A DNA stretch of 64,000 nt, from assembly GCA_037178625.1 (NCBI GenBank), contig CM074130.1, positions 4,030,001 through 4,094,000 on the forward strand, written 5' to 3'. This DNA is from Skeletonema tropicum (taxonomy: Eukaryota; Bacillariophyta; Thalassiosirophyceae; Thalassiosirales; Thalassiosiraceae). The translations under genes and the position numbers were made by a program. Below the pieces are notes generated by a model. It did not search any database. It was not told where the DNA came from and was given only the letters and a program-made list of their open reading frames with translations. Shown one piece after another: positions 1 through 9,897 of the stretch (its first letter is position 1; every line of letters starts with the position of its first letter).

Positions 1-34
1 TTTCACGCGCCTACACCATTCCATCTGCTCGGAG

Positions 35-1309
35 ATGATCAAATATGCTTTGCCATTGGCCACACTGGCCTCTTTACTCACTGGCGCAAATGCCTTTACA
101 TCTCCACTTGCATCCTCGCGAAGGAGCTCGTCAACTTTGCTCTACGCAGACTCCGAGAGAGAAAGTGAAATCACAAACCCACTGGATACAATAACTCGGC
201 CTCTATTTACGGCGGTAACGTCAGCTGCATTGGCGACATCAATTCTCTTCTCGAACCCTCTCCTCCCTACAGAAGATGTTCAAGCAGCTACAACTAAAGC
301 AGTATCACCTATTGCAACGTCTATTGATATTGAAATCAAGAACATCCCAGCACTTACTCGTAAAGCAATTGCCAACCGAGATGCACTCACCAACTATGTG
401 ATCGATTCTGCCAAATCAGTCAAACCCATCTTGGAACTTCTCTCTGAAAGTGATACAGTCACAGTCATTCCACCAAAAGATGTCAAAGGAGCCGTAAATG
501 CTCTCTTAACTGCCGGTGATGCACAATTCAATGTCAATGGAGAATCAGTCGATGTTCGCGTTGAATCAGTACCAGGCGTGATTGTCGTGCGCGTCATCAA
601 CCCTAATATTCCTCGATTGCCATTCCTGAGAGATGGAACTGCAGCGTTGAAATTTGTCGACGAGATTGTTGACGTAGCACCCGCGGAACTGAACAAGGTT
701 GCAGAAGAGGCAGAGGCGGTTGAAAAGTTTTTGACTTGGGGAGCTCCTGAAAAGGCGCCTATAACATTCGAGGGATCAACGTTAGATTACTTTTTGAAGA
801 ATAAGTTTACTTTCAATGGCGATACAGTTAGCTTGGGAGCTTTGGGAGACTTGACAAACAGTGAAGTTATTTTTGGGGGTTTAAGTGTTGCAATCGCAGG
901 TGCATATGGGTCGAGTTATGCGTATTACACAAGTGTTAAGGAGGCGGAGGAGAAGGAGGCAGCTGAAAAGAAGGCAAAGGTGGCAGCAAAGAAGAAGGCG
1001 AAGGCCGCAGCAGAGAAAGCCGCGAAAGCAAAAGAACAAGCACAAGTAGCTGAGAAAGAAGAAAAACCTGATGCAACACCAAAAAAGGTGGAAGCACCAA
1101 AGGAAGATACTGCTGAAAAGGTTCCAGAGGAGAAAGAAGAAGTGGCTGCAGTGGCAACTGAGGAAAAGAAAGTAGAGGTTGCAAAAGCAGAACCCGAACC
1201 AGTGTCACCTCCAGCTCCAGCCCCAGCTCCAACAACAGTTGACAAAGAAGAACCGAAGGGAAGAAAACGAGACGCAATCAAGAATCTTTTCCGACGCAAG
1301 AAGGATTGA
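35..1309 (+). CDS. Plastid-targeted protein of unknown function with charged C-terminal tail
   Basis: Single-exon gene of 424 aa starting at the first ATG. Residues 1-21 form a hydrophobic signal peptide ending in GANAF, so the predicted cleavage leaves Phe at +1, followed by a Ser/Arg-rich stretch: the two-part presequence of secondary-plastid algae. A second hydrophobic segment (about residues 58-75) ending near VQA could be a thylakoid signal or a membrane anchor. The middle (about 100-290) is a folded-looking region with no family I recognise. A hydrophobic segment (about 283-300) precedes a long Ala/Lys/Glu-rich coiled-coil-like tail, a Pro-rich stretch and a very basic C-terminus. Plastid location is inferred from the presequence; the function is unknown. 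Confidence 0.8.
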   Translation: MIKYALPLATLASLLTGANAFTSPLASSRRSSSTLLYADSERESEITNPLDTITRPLFTAVTSAALATSILFSNPLLPTEDVQAATTKAVSPIATSIDIEIKNIPALTRKAIANRDALTNYVIDSAKSVKPILELLSESDTVTVIPPKDVKGAVNALLTAGDAQFNVNGESVDVRVESVPGVIVVRVINPNIPRLPFLRDGTAALKFVDEIVDVAPAELNKVAEEAEAVEKFLTWGAPEKAPITFEGSTLDYFLKNKFTFNGDTVSLGALGDLTNSEVIFGGLSVAIAGAYGSSYAYYTSVKEAEEKEAAEKKAKVAAKKKAKAAAEKAAKAKEQAQVAEKEEKPDATPKKVEAPKEDTAEKVPEEKEEVAAVATEEKKVEVAKAEPEPVSPPAPAPAPTTVDKEEPKGRKRDAIKNLFRRKKD

Positions 1310-2064
1310 AAGTAGCATATTAGGTTTCATTCATGATTTCGTTCGTACACTTAGAGGGATCGTAAAAGTAAACGCATGTTTTACATCATTGTGTCTTACC
1401 AGATGAGATGAAGTTTTTTAAGCTTGGTCTTGTAAGCATGTGTGTACTCGAACAAAAGTTCCTCTTTTTCTCCCAATCTTCTTTACAAAATCCTCTACAT
1501 TTGAATTCTTCACTTTCACGACTCAGTTACATATCTTTTAAGCAGCTTGCTTCGGACAAATATCAACAGAACCTTCACATGTGCAACATATATTGAAGAG
1601 ATGCACCTGATTCCGCCTAGCATAGACGCTCTAATCAAGTCCTATAGTCAGGACACAAACCACATACAGCCGCTCCTGAAACAGCTTCAGCCTTTTTCTT
1701 CGCCTTCGCAGTCACGCTTCGATGACCATTGGTGATGATTCGAGATATTCAGGCAAATAGTTTCTGAGAGGATTCGTTGGAGGGAGGCAGGAGTTGATGC
1801 CGTCCTTCATTCTCTCTATATTATATGCATGAAGTACTTATTTATGTATTCGTTGACGGTTGCGTGACGACCTGCCAGCGAGCGGCAGTGCGGTCATGGT
1901 ACAGCCTTACGATACCTCAAATCCAAGAAGACAAAGGAACGTCAGCGCAGGTTCCTTTGAGATGAAATATACACCCAAGGGGATATGTCGTTAGAAAGAT
2001 AGAGAAAATCAATAGGAGTATGAATATCATTACATATCTAATAGAACTACTACTTAACACAACT
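1310..2064. other. Intergenic region, nothing recognised
   Basis: AT-rich 3' flank of the plastid protein gene. Short open frames occur in several phases but none has a coding look. No tRNA or repeat is recognised apart from the inverted-repeat arm that begins at 2065. Confidence 0.5.
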
Positions 2065-2100
2065 CTCTACGTACTTCAGGGAGAGCTAAAAAAGCAAGGC
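2065..2100 (+). repeat. Left arm of a 36-bp perfect inverted repeat
   Basis: The 36 bases here (start CTCTACGTACTTCAGGGAGA, end AAAGCAAGGC) recur as an exact reverse complement at 3554-3589. The pair brackets the unknown gene at 2271-3353, with 1525 bp from end to end. No clear target-site duplication is visible outside the arms. Confidence 0.85.
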
Positions 2101-2270
2101 AAAAAAAACGGTTTATTAGTGTCGTAGAGCAATACTAGTTCCTACCTTGATTTTTTTTATTCTAACTGCCTTTTTGAACACCCCACCATGAGATCCGAAT
2201 GCAACGGTCATATCACATCACAATACACAGTACATCCATCAATATTTGCCGCCCAATCCATCGCATCATC

Positions 2271-3353
2271 ATGCCTCCTCCGTTGTTTGGCCAATTGGTT
2301 CATATTGCACCTCAGAATTTCGTTGGCAGACCGAATAGCGAAGGCGGAAACGGATTCGTTCAAAAAGACCATGCCGACGGATCATTTGATATCAGATATT
2401 GTATGGACGGGACGGTCGAGAAGAATATCAATCGTCTACGCATCACCAGCCTCAATCCACTTGTGACAACCGCGCGGCGAACCAACGGCGCAGATGTATC
2501 TCGTCCATCCATTCTGGCACCATCACACCAACCTCCTCAGCAACGGTCAAGTCCATCAACACAACAGCCAACACCACCTACTTCCCCTCGGGGTATACAA
2601 CACATCATCATTCAAAGCCGAGCTTGGAGCAAATATGATCGTCATCCCAATCCACTGTTGGTACATTTACGTGAGGGGCGATCAAAGCAAAAGGCATGGT
2701 TGAGGATTGACGAAGGCGAATTCAACAAACACGAAAAGGGGACGAAGAAGGGGGAAATGAAATCACACCTCAATGAATTGGAAAACAAAAAACTTGTCAT
2801 CCGATTATCTGGTCTTCAGGGTGTAGTTGCTGGCGGACATTACCTGCATTGTGAAGTATTGTGGCAGCTGGTAAAGAAGGCATGGGACGATTATCCTCTT
2901 GATAGAATTGCACGAACATTTGTGCATCATTCCCAGGTTGCAGCTGCAATCTATGCATGCGATGGTGGAGATGAGTTTGTGCAGGAGAGGAATGGATTGA
3001 GCTTTGGTGTAAGGAAGGCGTGCAGTCTGGATTACGGTGACGGGGAGGTTGGCGGTGATGTGTTAGACTTGACATCTATTGAACCAAGGGAGAGAGTTGC
3101 AAAAGGTGTGATTGTTGAAGAGGTGCAAGATGGGTTAGATCTTGAAGGTCATGCAGATAAAAAGCTGAAATATGATGTTCCAAACATGGAGCAGCATGAT
3201 ATATCAGAATATCTAACCTACGATGAGCTTGCATTCATCGCAGGAGATGTGGCCGACGCAGATTACGACAACTTTGATGATACGACGAAAGCAAGATATG
3301 ACAAATTCGTCGAGGCTTGGTACAAAAAGCAAGACGAGATGGCGACGGAATAG
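2271..3353 (+). CDS. Unknown protein between inverted repeats
   Basis: Single open frame of about 360 aa. I chose the ATG at 2271 (MPPPLFGQLVHIAP) because the 24 codons upstream look non-coding; an in-frame codon at 2199 is also possible. The N-terminal third is Pro/Ser/Gln-rich and probably disordered (about residues 75-110). The rest is mixed alpha/beta with a segment around LVIRLSGLQGVVAGGHYLHC and an acidic C-terminal helix rich in Asp and Tyr. I do not recognise the family. The whole gene lies inside a 36-bp inverted repeat, so it could be cargo of a mobile element or a duplicated gene fragment. Confidence 0.65.
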   Translation: MPPPLFGQLVHIAPQNFVGRPNSEGGNGFVQKDHADGSFDIRYCMDGTVEKNINRLRITSLNPLVTTARRTNGADVSRPSILAPSHQPPQQRSSPSTQQPTPPTSPRGIQHIIIQSRAWSKYDRHPNPLLVHLREGRSKQKAWLRIDEGEFNKHEKGTKKGEMKSHLNELENKKLVIRLSGLQGVVAGGHYLHCEVLWQLVKKAWDDYPLDRIARTFVHHSQVAAAIYACDGGDEFVQERNGLSFGVRKACSLDYGDGEVGGDVLDLTSIEPRERVAKGVIVEEVQDGLDLEGHADKKLKYDVPNMEQHDISEYLTYDELAFIAGDVADADYDNFDDTTKARYDKFVEAWYKKQDEMATE

Positions 3354-3816
3354 ACAAACGCCGCAGCGGTGGTGTAAATAATTAAATATATTAGTTTATT
3401 ATGTTATTTATTATGATATCTCTGTCTTTTACTCATCGTAGTCCGATGTTCTGTGTAAAACATGATGTGATATTTTGTTCATCATCTTATGATCCTCTTC
3501 GGCGAAGTTGTTTTGCTAGCTAATTTGTACGTAAAAGTTTTGTTAGTGGCGGGGCCTTGCTTTTTTAGCTCTCCCTGAAGTACGTAGAGTTCGAGAAGAT
3601 TAAAATTTTGAAAGAGGGTATAGTCCCAACCTTTCCAAATATAACACCCCACGTTCTAAGTTTACCAGAAAGATTTTCATTTGGATTCCTTTTCTGGTTT
3701 TCTAGCGAGATTCAAATAGATCCATCCTGCCAGGTGATAAAAAATTGCGTTGATCTGCCAACAACGGATCAATTCACCAGCATCGTCGAACAGCGCGTCA
3801 AAAAGGACGCGCTTTC
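3354..3816. other. Intergenic region with right arm of inverted repeat
   Basis: AT-rich 3' flank of the unknown gene, then the right inverted-repeat arm at 3554-3589 (reverse complement of 2065-2100), then the 5' flank of the kinase gene. A short open frame from 3608 overlaps the kinase start in another phase and is not considered coding. Confidence 0.6.
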
Positions 3817-6305
3817 ATGGGTTCGTGCAACAGCAAAGCCACCGGTGCACCAACTCAGCCAGGCCCGGTAAATACGGCACCAGTGGCGAAAAGTAGTATT
3901 ACAGTTCCAGATCCAGAGGAAGAGGATGTGAGTTTATTTTTTTATGTCGTTGGCATCGGTGCTCGCATATCATATAAATATATATATATTAAATTCTAAC
4001 ACTGCTGACAATTACATCTCATATCCAATTATTTTGCAGTCTGCCAAGATGAAGGCGGCCAATGTGGAAACCCGCGAAAAAACCATCAACATGCACTCCC
4101 GGGCCAAAGCCAAGCGTGCCCAAAATGTGTTCGCCCAACCCCTCGACATGACCGAGGACTTCGTGGCGCCCAACTACCCCAAGTCCAATGAGGCAATCCA
4201 ATTCATCGATAATTCTCTCGCAGACAACTTCATCTTTGCCAGTTTGAACAGGGATGAGAGGAGGCAGCTCATCAGTGCCATGAAGGCCGACAGTGCCGAG
4301 GCGGGCGCGGTCATTATCCAACAGGGGGATATCGGGGATTACTTCTACGTCGTGGAGGATGGACATATCAGCTTCGCGGTGGATGGCAATCACGTCGGGG
4401 CGTGCTCACGCGGGGCAACCTTTGGGGAATTGGCGCTCTTGTACAATTGTCCTCGTGCGGCGACCTGTCTTGCCAATTCGGATTGTAAATTGTGGAAGGT
4501 GGATCAGAAGACTTTTCGTTATATGTTGGCGAATAATAATGCCTCGCAACAGAAGGATACGGTGGATGTGTTGAAGAAGGTCAAGTTTTTGGCTGATCTG
4601 GATGAGGGTATGCTGATTAAGATTGCGGATGCTCTTACGGCTATCAACTTTGCAGATGGGGATAGGATTATTAATAAGGGTGATGTTGGAGAGGTGTTTT
4701 ACATTGTGAAAGAGGGAACTTGCAAGGTTCACGACATTGGACTTGGGGATAGTCAATATGTGGATCAGATTCTTGGACCTGGAGATTTCTTTGGAGAGAG
4801 GGCCCTTCTTACTGGGGAACCCCGTGCTGCCAATATTACTGCAGAGAAGGCGTGTGTGTGCCTTGCTCTTTCGAGGGAAAACTTTGAAAAGTCTCTTGGT
4901 CCGTTACAGGATTTGATTGACCACGCGATGAAGAAGCGTGTGTTGATGGGAGTGCCCCTTTTTGCCAACTCTCAATTTGAACCGTATGAAATGGCGAGAT
5001 TAACCGACTTGGTCACTGAGGTGAATTTCCTCCAGGGAGAAGTACTCGCGGAGGAGGGACAAGCCGCGAAACCAAACTTGTACATCATCAGCAAGGGTAA
5101 GATTACCGTTGTGAATGAAAATGGAATGATCAACACTCTTTCTCCTGGCGATTATTTTGGTGATAAGTTGATTCAGGCCGAGAATGGGGCAGTGTGCAAA
5201 CAAACTATTACCGCTGAGGAATCTTCCACTTGTGGTGTGTTGACAAGGAGCGCTATTGAGAGTGTTATTGGGGACATTTCTAGACTTGGAAAGCCAGTTC
5301 CCCCTGTTGCATCGAAGTTGGACCGCACTATTAATTTTCCGGATCTTGTCAAGTTCCGTATTTTGGGTGTTGGAACTTTCGGAAAAGTGTGGCTTGTGAG
5401 TCACAAGACGACGGGCAAACCATATGCATTGAAGATGTTGAATAAGAGGGAAATTATTGGGCACCATCAAGTGGAGGGGGTAATCAGGGAAAAGAATATC
5501 ATGACCTCTATTGATCACCCATTCGTCGTCAATCTGAGATGCACCTTCCAAGATGACCGTCATTTGTACATGCTGATTGAACTTGTTCAAGGTGGAGAAC
5601 TCTTCTCTGTCATTCACACGGAAACACGAGATGGTATCCCCAATGCTAACTCTCGCTTCTACGCAGCATGCATCCTTGAATCATTGAGTCACTTGCACCA
5701 CAGGCACATTACTTATCGTGATTTGAAACCCGAAAACATTCTTATTGACGCTGCGGGTTACTGCGTACTTGTGGATTTGGGTTTCGCTAAGATCGTGATG
5801 GATAAGACATACACTCTCTGTGGTACACCTGAGTACCTCGCCCCTGAGATCATTCTCTCCAAGGGTCATGATAAGGGTGTCGATTACTGGGCATTCGGAG
5901 TACTCATTTATGAAATGCTTGTTGGCCGCTCTCCATTCTACTCTTATGGAACTGACCAAGTCAGCCTCTTCAAGCGTATCGTACAAGTGAAGTACTCCTT
6001 CCCACCAGGTGGAGTTGTCAATGAAGTCGCTCAAGACTTAATTCAACGTCTCATCGTTCGTCGTCAATCCAACCGTTTTCGGATGCCTCGCACGTGGTGA
6101 CATGGACATTCGCGACCATGCCTGGTTTGCAGTTATCGGCACAGACAAGCTCTTGAAGAAGACAATTCCTGCTCCTTGGGTCCCCAACATTAAGGATCCG
6201 CTGGATGCACAATACTTTGATTCTTACAGGCATGTGGAGAATGAGCCGCCGTCGAATAAGCCTCAACTTAGTGCTCATCAGCAAGATTTGTTCCGAGACT
6301 TCTAG
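3817..6305 (+). CDS. Cyclic-nucleotide-dependent protein kinase (PKG/PKA-like), three cNMP domains, frameshifted near the C-terminus
   Basis: AGC-family Ser/Thr kinase with its own cyclic-nucleotide sensors. Exon 1 is 3817-3927; the intron 3928-4039 (GTGAGT...TTGCAG) rejoins in phase. The N-terminus MGSCNSK fits N-myristoylation on Gly2 and palmitoylation on Cys4, so membrane attachment is likely. Three cNMP-binding domains follow (about 90-185, 205-310, 325-435). The first two keep the phosphate-binding cassette (FGELALL..PRAAT; FFGERALL..PRAAN); the third has FGDKLI and looks degenerate. The kinase domain (about 476-720) has GVGTFGKV, the ATP lysine in YALK (502), YRDLKPEN (catalytic Asp598), DLGFAK in place of DFG, and TLCGTPEYLAPE. 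At 6076-6079 a TTTT run breaks the frame: the original frame stops at 6100, while the conserved continuation (CLARGDMDIRDHAWF) is one base out of phase and runs to 6305. Reading one T fewer restores the expected sequence, so this is a consensus error or a recent mutation. Confidence 0.92.
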
Positions 6306-6637
6306 AGTGAGTGTCTGTGGCGCAGTTGACGTGTAATTTGGGGGGGAGATCTTTATATACAGAATAAAGAACAGGTTATCAATTTTAGATGTTTGTCTTG
6401 TTATCGTCTCGAATTTTTCTGCATCTATTACTGGTATTGCTTGACAGTATGAAGAAAATTATTTCTGATCTCTCACCCCCCTCCAACTCTACTCCTACTA
6501 AATATGGAAGCAAGTAAATTCCTATGGATCAATAAGAAGTATCATCATCTATTCTATACTTAACGATTGGCTCTTGCGCAGATATTATAATAAGTAACTC
6601 TAGCATACACAAAATTATAAGTATTACGGTCGGGAGG
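6306..6637. other. Convergent intergenic region
   Basis: Short AT-rich spacer between the convergent 3' ends of the kinase gene and the PEX22-like gene. It shows nothing beyond the likely 3' UTRs. Confidence 0.5.
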
Positions 6638-7652
6638 TCATGGAAGTAAGAATTGTCCCAATGTCGAAACATCACCATCCACCTTTTCATCTAGGTAACT
6701 CACCACTCGAAATCCAAACCGTTCCAACTCCACCTTCACCTTATCCTCTTTTGATCCCAACAGTACCAATTTCGCTTCGTGCAGCTGCCGTACAAATGCT
6801 ACTTTACCCTCGGGGGTGGAGGTGAAGATGATTCGATGGGGTGGTAAGATCTGTGGGGTTAGCTTGTCCTTATTGTTGCTGTCATTCGTTTCTGTTGTTG
6901 TTGTTTCTGTTGTAACATTCAACAAGTCATTCCGAAATCGTTTCACTGCATCTCTATCAAACTCTTCTTCTTCTTTATTGTGATCCACCAACAAGAATAA
7001 ATTGTAATAGGTACCCAATAACATTAAACTCTTTTGCAATTTATGACATTTGGCTACACCGCCATCATTATCATGTGTAATTATCACCACTACATTCGAT
7101 CCACGATTGGGTGGACGATCCGCAATCGAGAATAATTTGGCAAATAGTCGAGCTCGTTGTTTACGGTTGATGATGATTAGATCCTCGGATGATAGTGATT
7201 TGGACAATCGAGTTTCATATCCAGAAGCAAATGTCAATTTGAATGGAATGATTCCTCCATTTTCAATGGTCGAGGACATTTTGTTGTTTCGAAGAAGATG
7301 CATTGTAGAGATGGGGAGGATGACGCTTTGGTTGGTGGAAGTTGGCAAAAAATGATGATTCATCCTTTTCAGAATTGTTAGCAGCGCCGTTGCTGTTGTT
7401 ATTCTGTTGCTGTGATGCGTTGTTATTGGCGGTTGCTGCTGCTGATGTAGTACCTGCATCATTCTGGCCGGTGCTGGATGTTGTCGCTCCTCCCCCATTG
7501 GTTGCTGGAGTGGACGATGACGGCGGACGACTTGGAGGCCCAGCATCATCAGCTGCGGTATTGGTGGCCGTCAAGACGTATTTGTACATTGCCCATGATA
7601 TCACGGCGAATAGTATTATCGAGGAGTAAAATAATAGTGGACTCTCTGTCAT
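6638..7652 (-). CDS. PEX22-like peroxisomal membrane anchor, frame change in the linker
   Basis: Reading from 7652, the protein starts MTESPLLFYSSIILFAVISW, a single N-terminal membrane segment (about 5-24), followed by a long Asn/Gln/Ser/Pro-rich linker. That frame ends at 7263. The folded part lies in a second frame (to 6638) and contains a Rossmann-like alpha/beta core ending in RIIFTSTPEGKVAFVRQL, which matches the conserved FCSTxxGRxSFVRQL region of plant PEX22. PEX22 anchors the ubiquitin-conjugating enzyme PEX4 at the peroxisome for PEX5 recycling. Topology (TM, linker, globular domain) and order fit. The two frames overlap between 7263 and 7549, so either a small intron in the low-complexity linker or a one-base indel (an AAAAAA run lies near 7347) joins them; I could not choose. 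Family assignment is by remembered motif only. Confidence 0.6.
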
Positions 7653-8071
7653 TTTGATTGATTGGTTGATTCAATTGTTTACTGATGGAATAATGGGTCG
7701 TCAGTTTGCTGGCAATAATATAGCAACACCAAACAGTCGACATGAAGATGGTTGCAGTGTGCGTGCAGCGTGCAGTGTGCAGTGTGAAGTGTAAGAAGTG
7801 AGCGTGAGAAGATCTGGATGGAGTTGGACGAATTGGGACAAAACTGGACAAAACTGGACAGCCAGGTACATCTAGCGAGATACCTCTCGTTTCTTGCAAT
7901 TTCATTTCGGTCTCCTTTTTCAACAGCTTTTGCCCTGACATGACTGACTTCAGCTCACACTGAAAACAAGCACAAACAGGCTCATAAATTTAGCATCCAG
8001 CCACTTTCAACAACTACATCGTCTACTATCTCCGTTATCATCTTCGTTTTCGTTACACAACAACAACTACC
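7653..8071. other. Divergent intergenic region
   Basis: Spacer between the divergent starts of the PEX22-like gene and the gene at 8072, so it probably holds both promoters. It contains a GCAGTGTG-rich imperfect repeat around 7755-7800 and a short direct repeat of ACAAAACTGG near 7838-7858. No specific site can be named. Confidence 0.4.
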
Positions 8072-8539
8072 ATGGTATTCTCCCTGAAAAAGCTCCAACA
8101 ACGCTCCCGTCGTCACGCAGCAGCGCGCCGCTCTTCCACGGCACCGTCGGCCCACCCTTCGATCCTTCGAAAGGCCGATCACCGTCGTAACAACAACCGA
8201 AAAGTAGTCTTCAGTGCCACCTGCACTGCGAAACTCTTCAACAAGACGGCGCCTTCGGTCGATGTGTCTACTCGTCAAGTAGAGAGAGAGGAGATGATGC
8301 TACCTCACGTGGAGGTGGAGGCGCCGGAGCCTGTAGAAGAGGAGGTTGACGTACGATTTGGTGATGACGCTGGACATGAAGAGCCAGTTGAACCAATTGC
8401 GAGGCGCACGAGGAAGAAGATGGCATCAAGGCGGCGTGAGGTAGCATCTCTTAGGAGCGAGCTTGGAGCTTATTGGAGTGTGACAGCTACGAGAGTGAGG
8501 AGAGAGCCAGAGCGTTTCGTGCCTTCCTTCGATTCATAA
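8072..8539 (+). CDS. Small basic protein of unknown function
   Basis: 155 aa from an ATG in good context (ACCATGG). The N-terminal 55 residues are strongly basic (Arg/Lys/His); the middle is acidic (Glu-rich, about 75-115); the C-terminus is again basic. The stretch RKVVFSATC (about 48-56) fits the RVxF-type docking consensus for protein phosphatase 1, and the gene at 59503 carries a similar motif. That link is only an inference. No catalytic motif is visible. Confidence 0.6.
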   Translation: MVFSLKKLQQRSRRHAAARRSSTAPSAHPSILRKADHRRNNNRKVVFSATCTAKLFNKTAPSVDVSTRQVEREEMMLPHVEVEAPEPVEEEVDVRFGDDAGHEEPVEPIARRTRKKMASRRREVASLRSELGAYWSVTATRVRREPERFVPSFDS

Positions 8540-9446
8540 TATGTGTTCGTTGTTTCATCCTTCACTTCGTTTATAACTGTGCTTTGCTTTGTTTTATCGT
8601 TCGCCCCCTCCGGTGGAGTCTGATCAGCTCTATTGGGGGAAATGTTGGTTGTGGGAAGACGTCATTCAGAAAGTTTCACTAACACTCCTTTGCTTGTTTT
8701 AGTTTCTCTCTACTTTTACAACTCCCGACCTGCCTTCCGTCTTTACCTTCGCACCTTCGACCTACCACCCATCTCCGTCTTCGCAACAAACACTATAACC
8801 AACAACCCTCGTCCGGAATGACTTCATAAACTTCGTAACTCTCGGAAGAGCATAACTTCCCCGTCCGGAAAGACGCTAAATCTTCGTAACTCGGGAGAGG
8901 ATAAAATCCACTATCTGTGGAGGGATGGTGATCTCAGCAGTAACCAGGCTGTATGGCATGTTCTTTCGCCCAACTCTCAATCCAGCGTCGGGCTGGTACT
9001 CCTAGAGACGATCGGCGTCTGGAGGTGGCAGGCATCGGTTCGGAACCGACCTTGGGCAAGGACCGGGCATAGTTCCCAGGCATGTACCTTGGGGGTACCG
9101 CTGAAGTCTAACCTTTTCCCTTCGGGGATCAATGGCCCACCCCCAACTTGTCAGAGGCCTTTTCGCGGCGTTGGGGATAAGTACTCGATTCTCTCTTGAG
9201 AGATTGAGGAAACCAGCAACTGACACCTTTTCATCAACTACCTACCTCGCTTCTCTTGCGGCCGTTCGCAGCAAGTTCAGCTTTAGTTGAAGCCTATCAT
9301 TGTATTTTCAAGATATCACTTGGAGGATGACTCTATTACTGTTCCATCACTGTGCTACAAAGGGAATCTTCTGGGCTACCATCTTCGCTTCGTCTGAGTC
9401 GACTGGAACTCATTTCTCATCGGATAGTCAATTACTTACTTCGATT
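8540..9446. other. Gene-poor spacer with a GC-richer, hairpin-rich block
   Basis: 8810-8915 holds two imperfect copies of a roughly 52-base unit (TCCGGAA...CTTCGTAACTC). 8940-9240 is GC-richer than the surroundings and dense in short inverted repeats, for example GGTTCGGAACC at about 9037 and CCCCAAC...GTTGGGG at about 9141-9177. No open frame here looks coding. An unrecognised structured ncRNA is possible; I could not match it to SRP, RNase P, 5S or tRNA signatures by eye. Confidence 0.35.
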
Positions 9447-9683
9447 ATGAAACTCTTAATTTGCATCACAATACTTCTACTTACATCATGCAAAACCGAA
9501 GTAAAAGCTTCCATGCAATGCTGCAATTCATCTACTTGTCAGCTGTCTCGCGCTGCGAGGAAGACGTGTGCCGATACATCGTGTCCTCGACTGCATTTGA
9601 ATGCGCTGAGAGGACTTTCAGCTTCGAAAGCTTTCTACTGTAAGAACATAATTCACTCATATTTCGTCATCTACAGGATCTAA
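9447..9683 (+). CDS. Possible small secreted Cys-rich protein
   Basis: A 78-aa open frame starting MKLLICITILLLTSC, a convincing signal-peptide-like start, followed by a Cys-containing stretch (CCNSSTCQ...KTCADTSCP). The frame would also allow a very short intron (GTAAGA...CTACAG, 9640-9676). There is no homology evidence and the surroundings are gene-poor, so this may be chance. Confidence 0.25.
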   Translation: MKLLICITILLLTSCKTEVKASMQCCNSSTCQLSRAARKTCADTSCPRLHLNALRGLSASKAFYCKNIIHSYFVIYRI

Positions 9684-9897
9684 ATGACTAGTCGAAGTCT
9701 CAAAGCAAGATACTTCTATCACACCCCACGTGGTACAAACATGTATATTAATTTACGTATAAACAACTACACTACATAAAAACGACTACATATATAGTTT
9801 GACAATGACATATATAGTTTGACAATGCAGGAGATGATGGTAGGTAGTCTTGTGTACATGCATCATTCCTTGATATATGGATGAGAGCAACAAACCA
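9684..9897. other. Intergenic with 20-bp tandem duplication
   Basis: AT-rich 3' flank of the minus-strand gene. A 20-base unit (ACATATATAGTTTGACAATG) is repeated twice in tandem at about 9788-9827. Confidence 0.6.

Noticed and set aside
925..1299. 124- and 113-codon minus-strand frames opposite the plastid protein
   Set aside because: Antisense shadows of a Lys/Glu/Ala-rich coding region; composition explains the open frames.
4019..6034. Several minus-strand frames opposite the kinase gene (up to 205 codons)
   Set aside because: Shadows of the conserved sense reading; no independent features.
7549..7941. 130-codon minus-strand frame upstream of the PEX22-like gene
   Set aside because: It overlaps the PEX22-like start in another phase and has no recognisable content.
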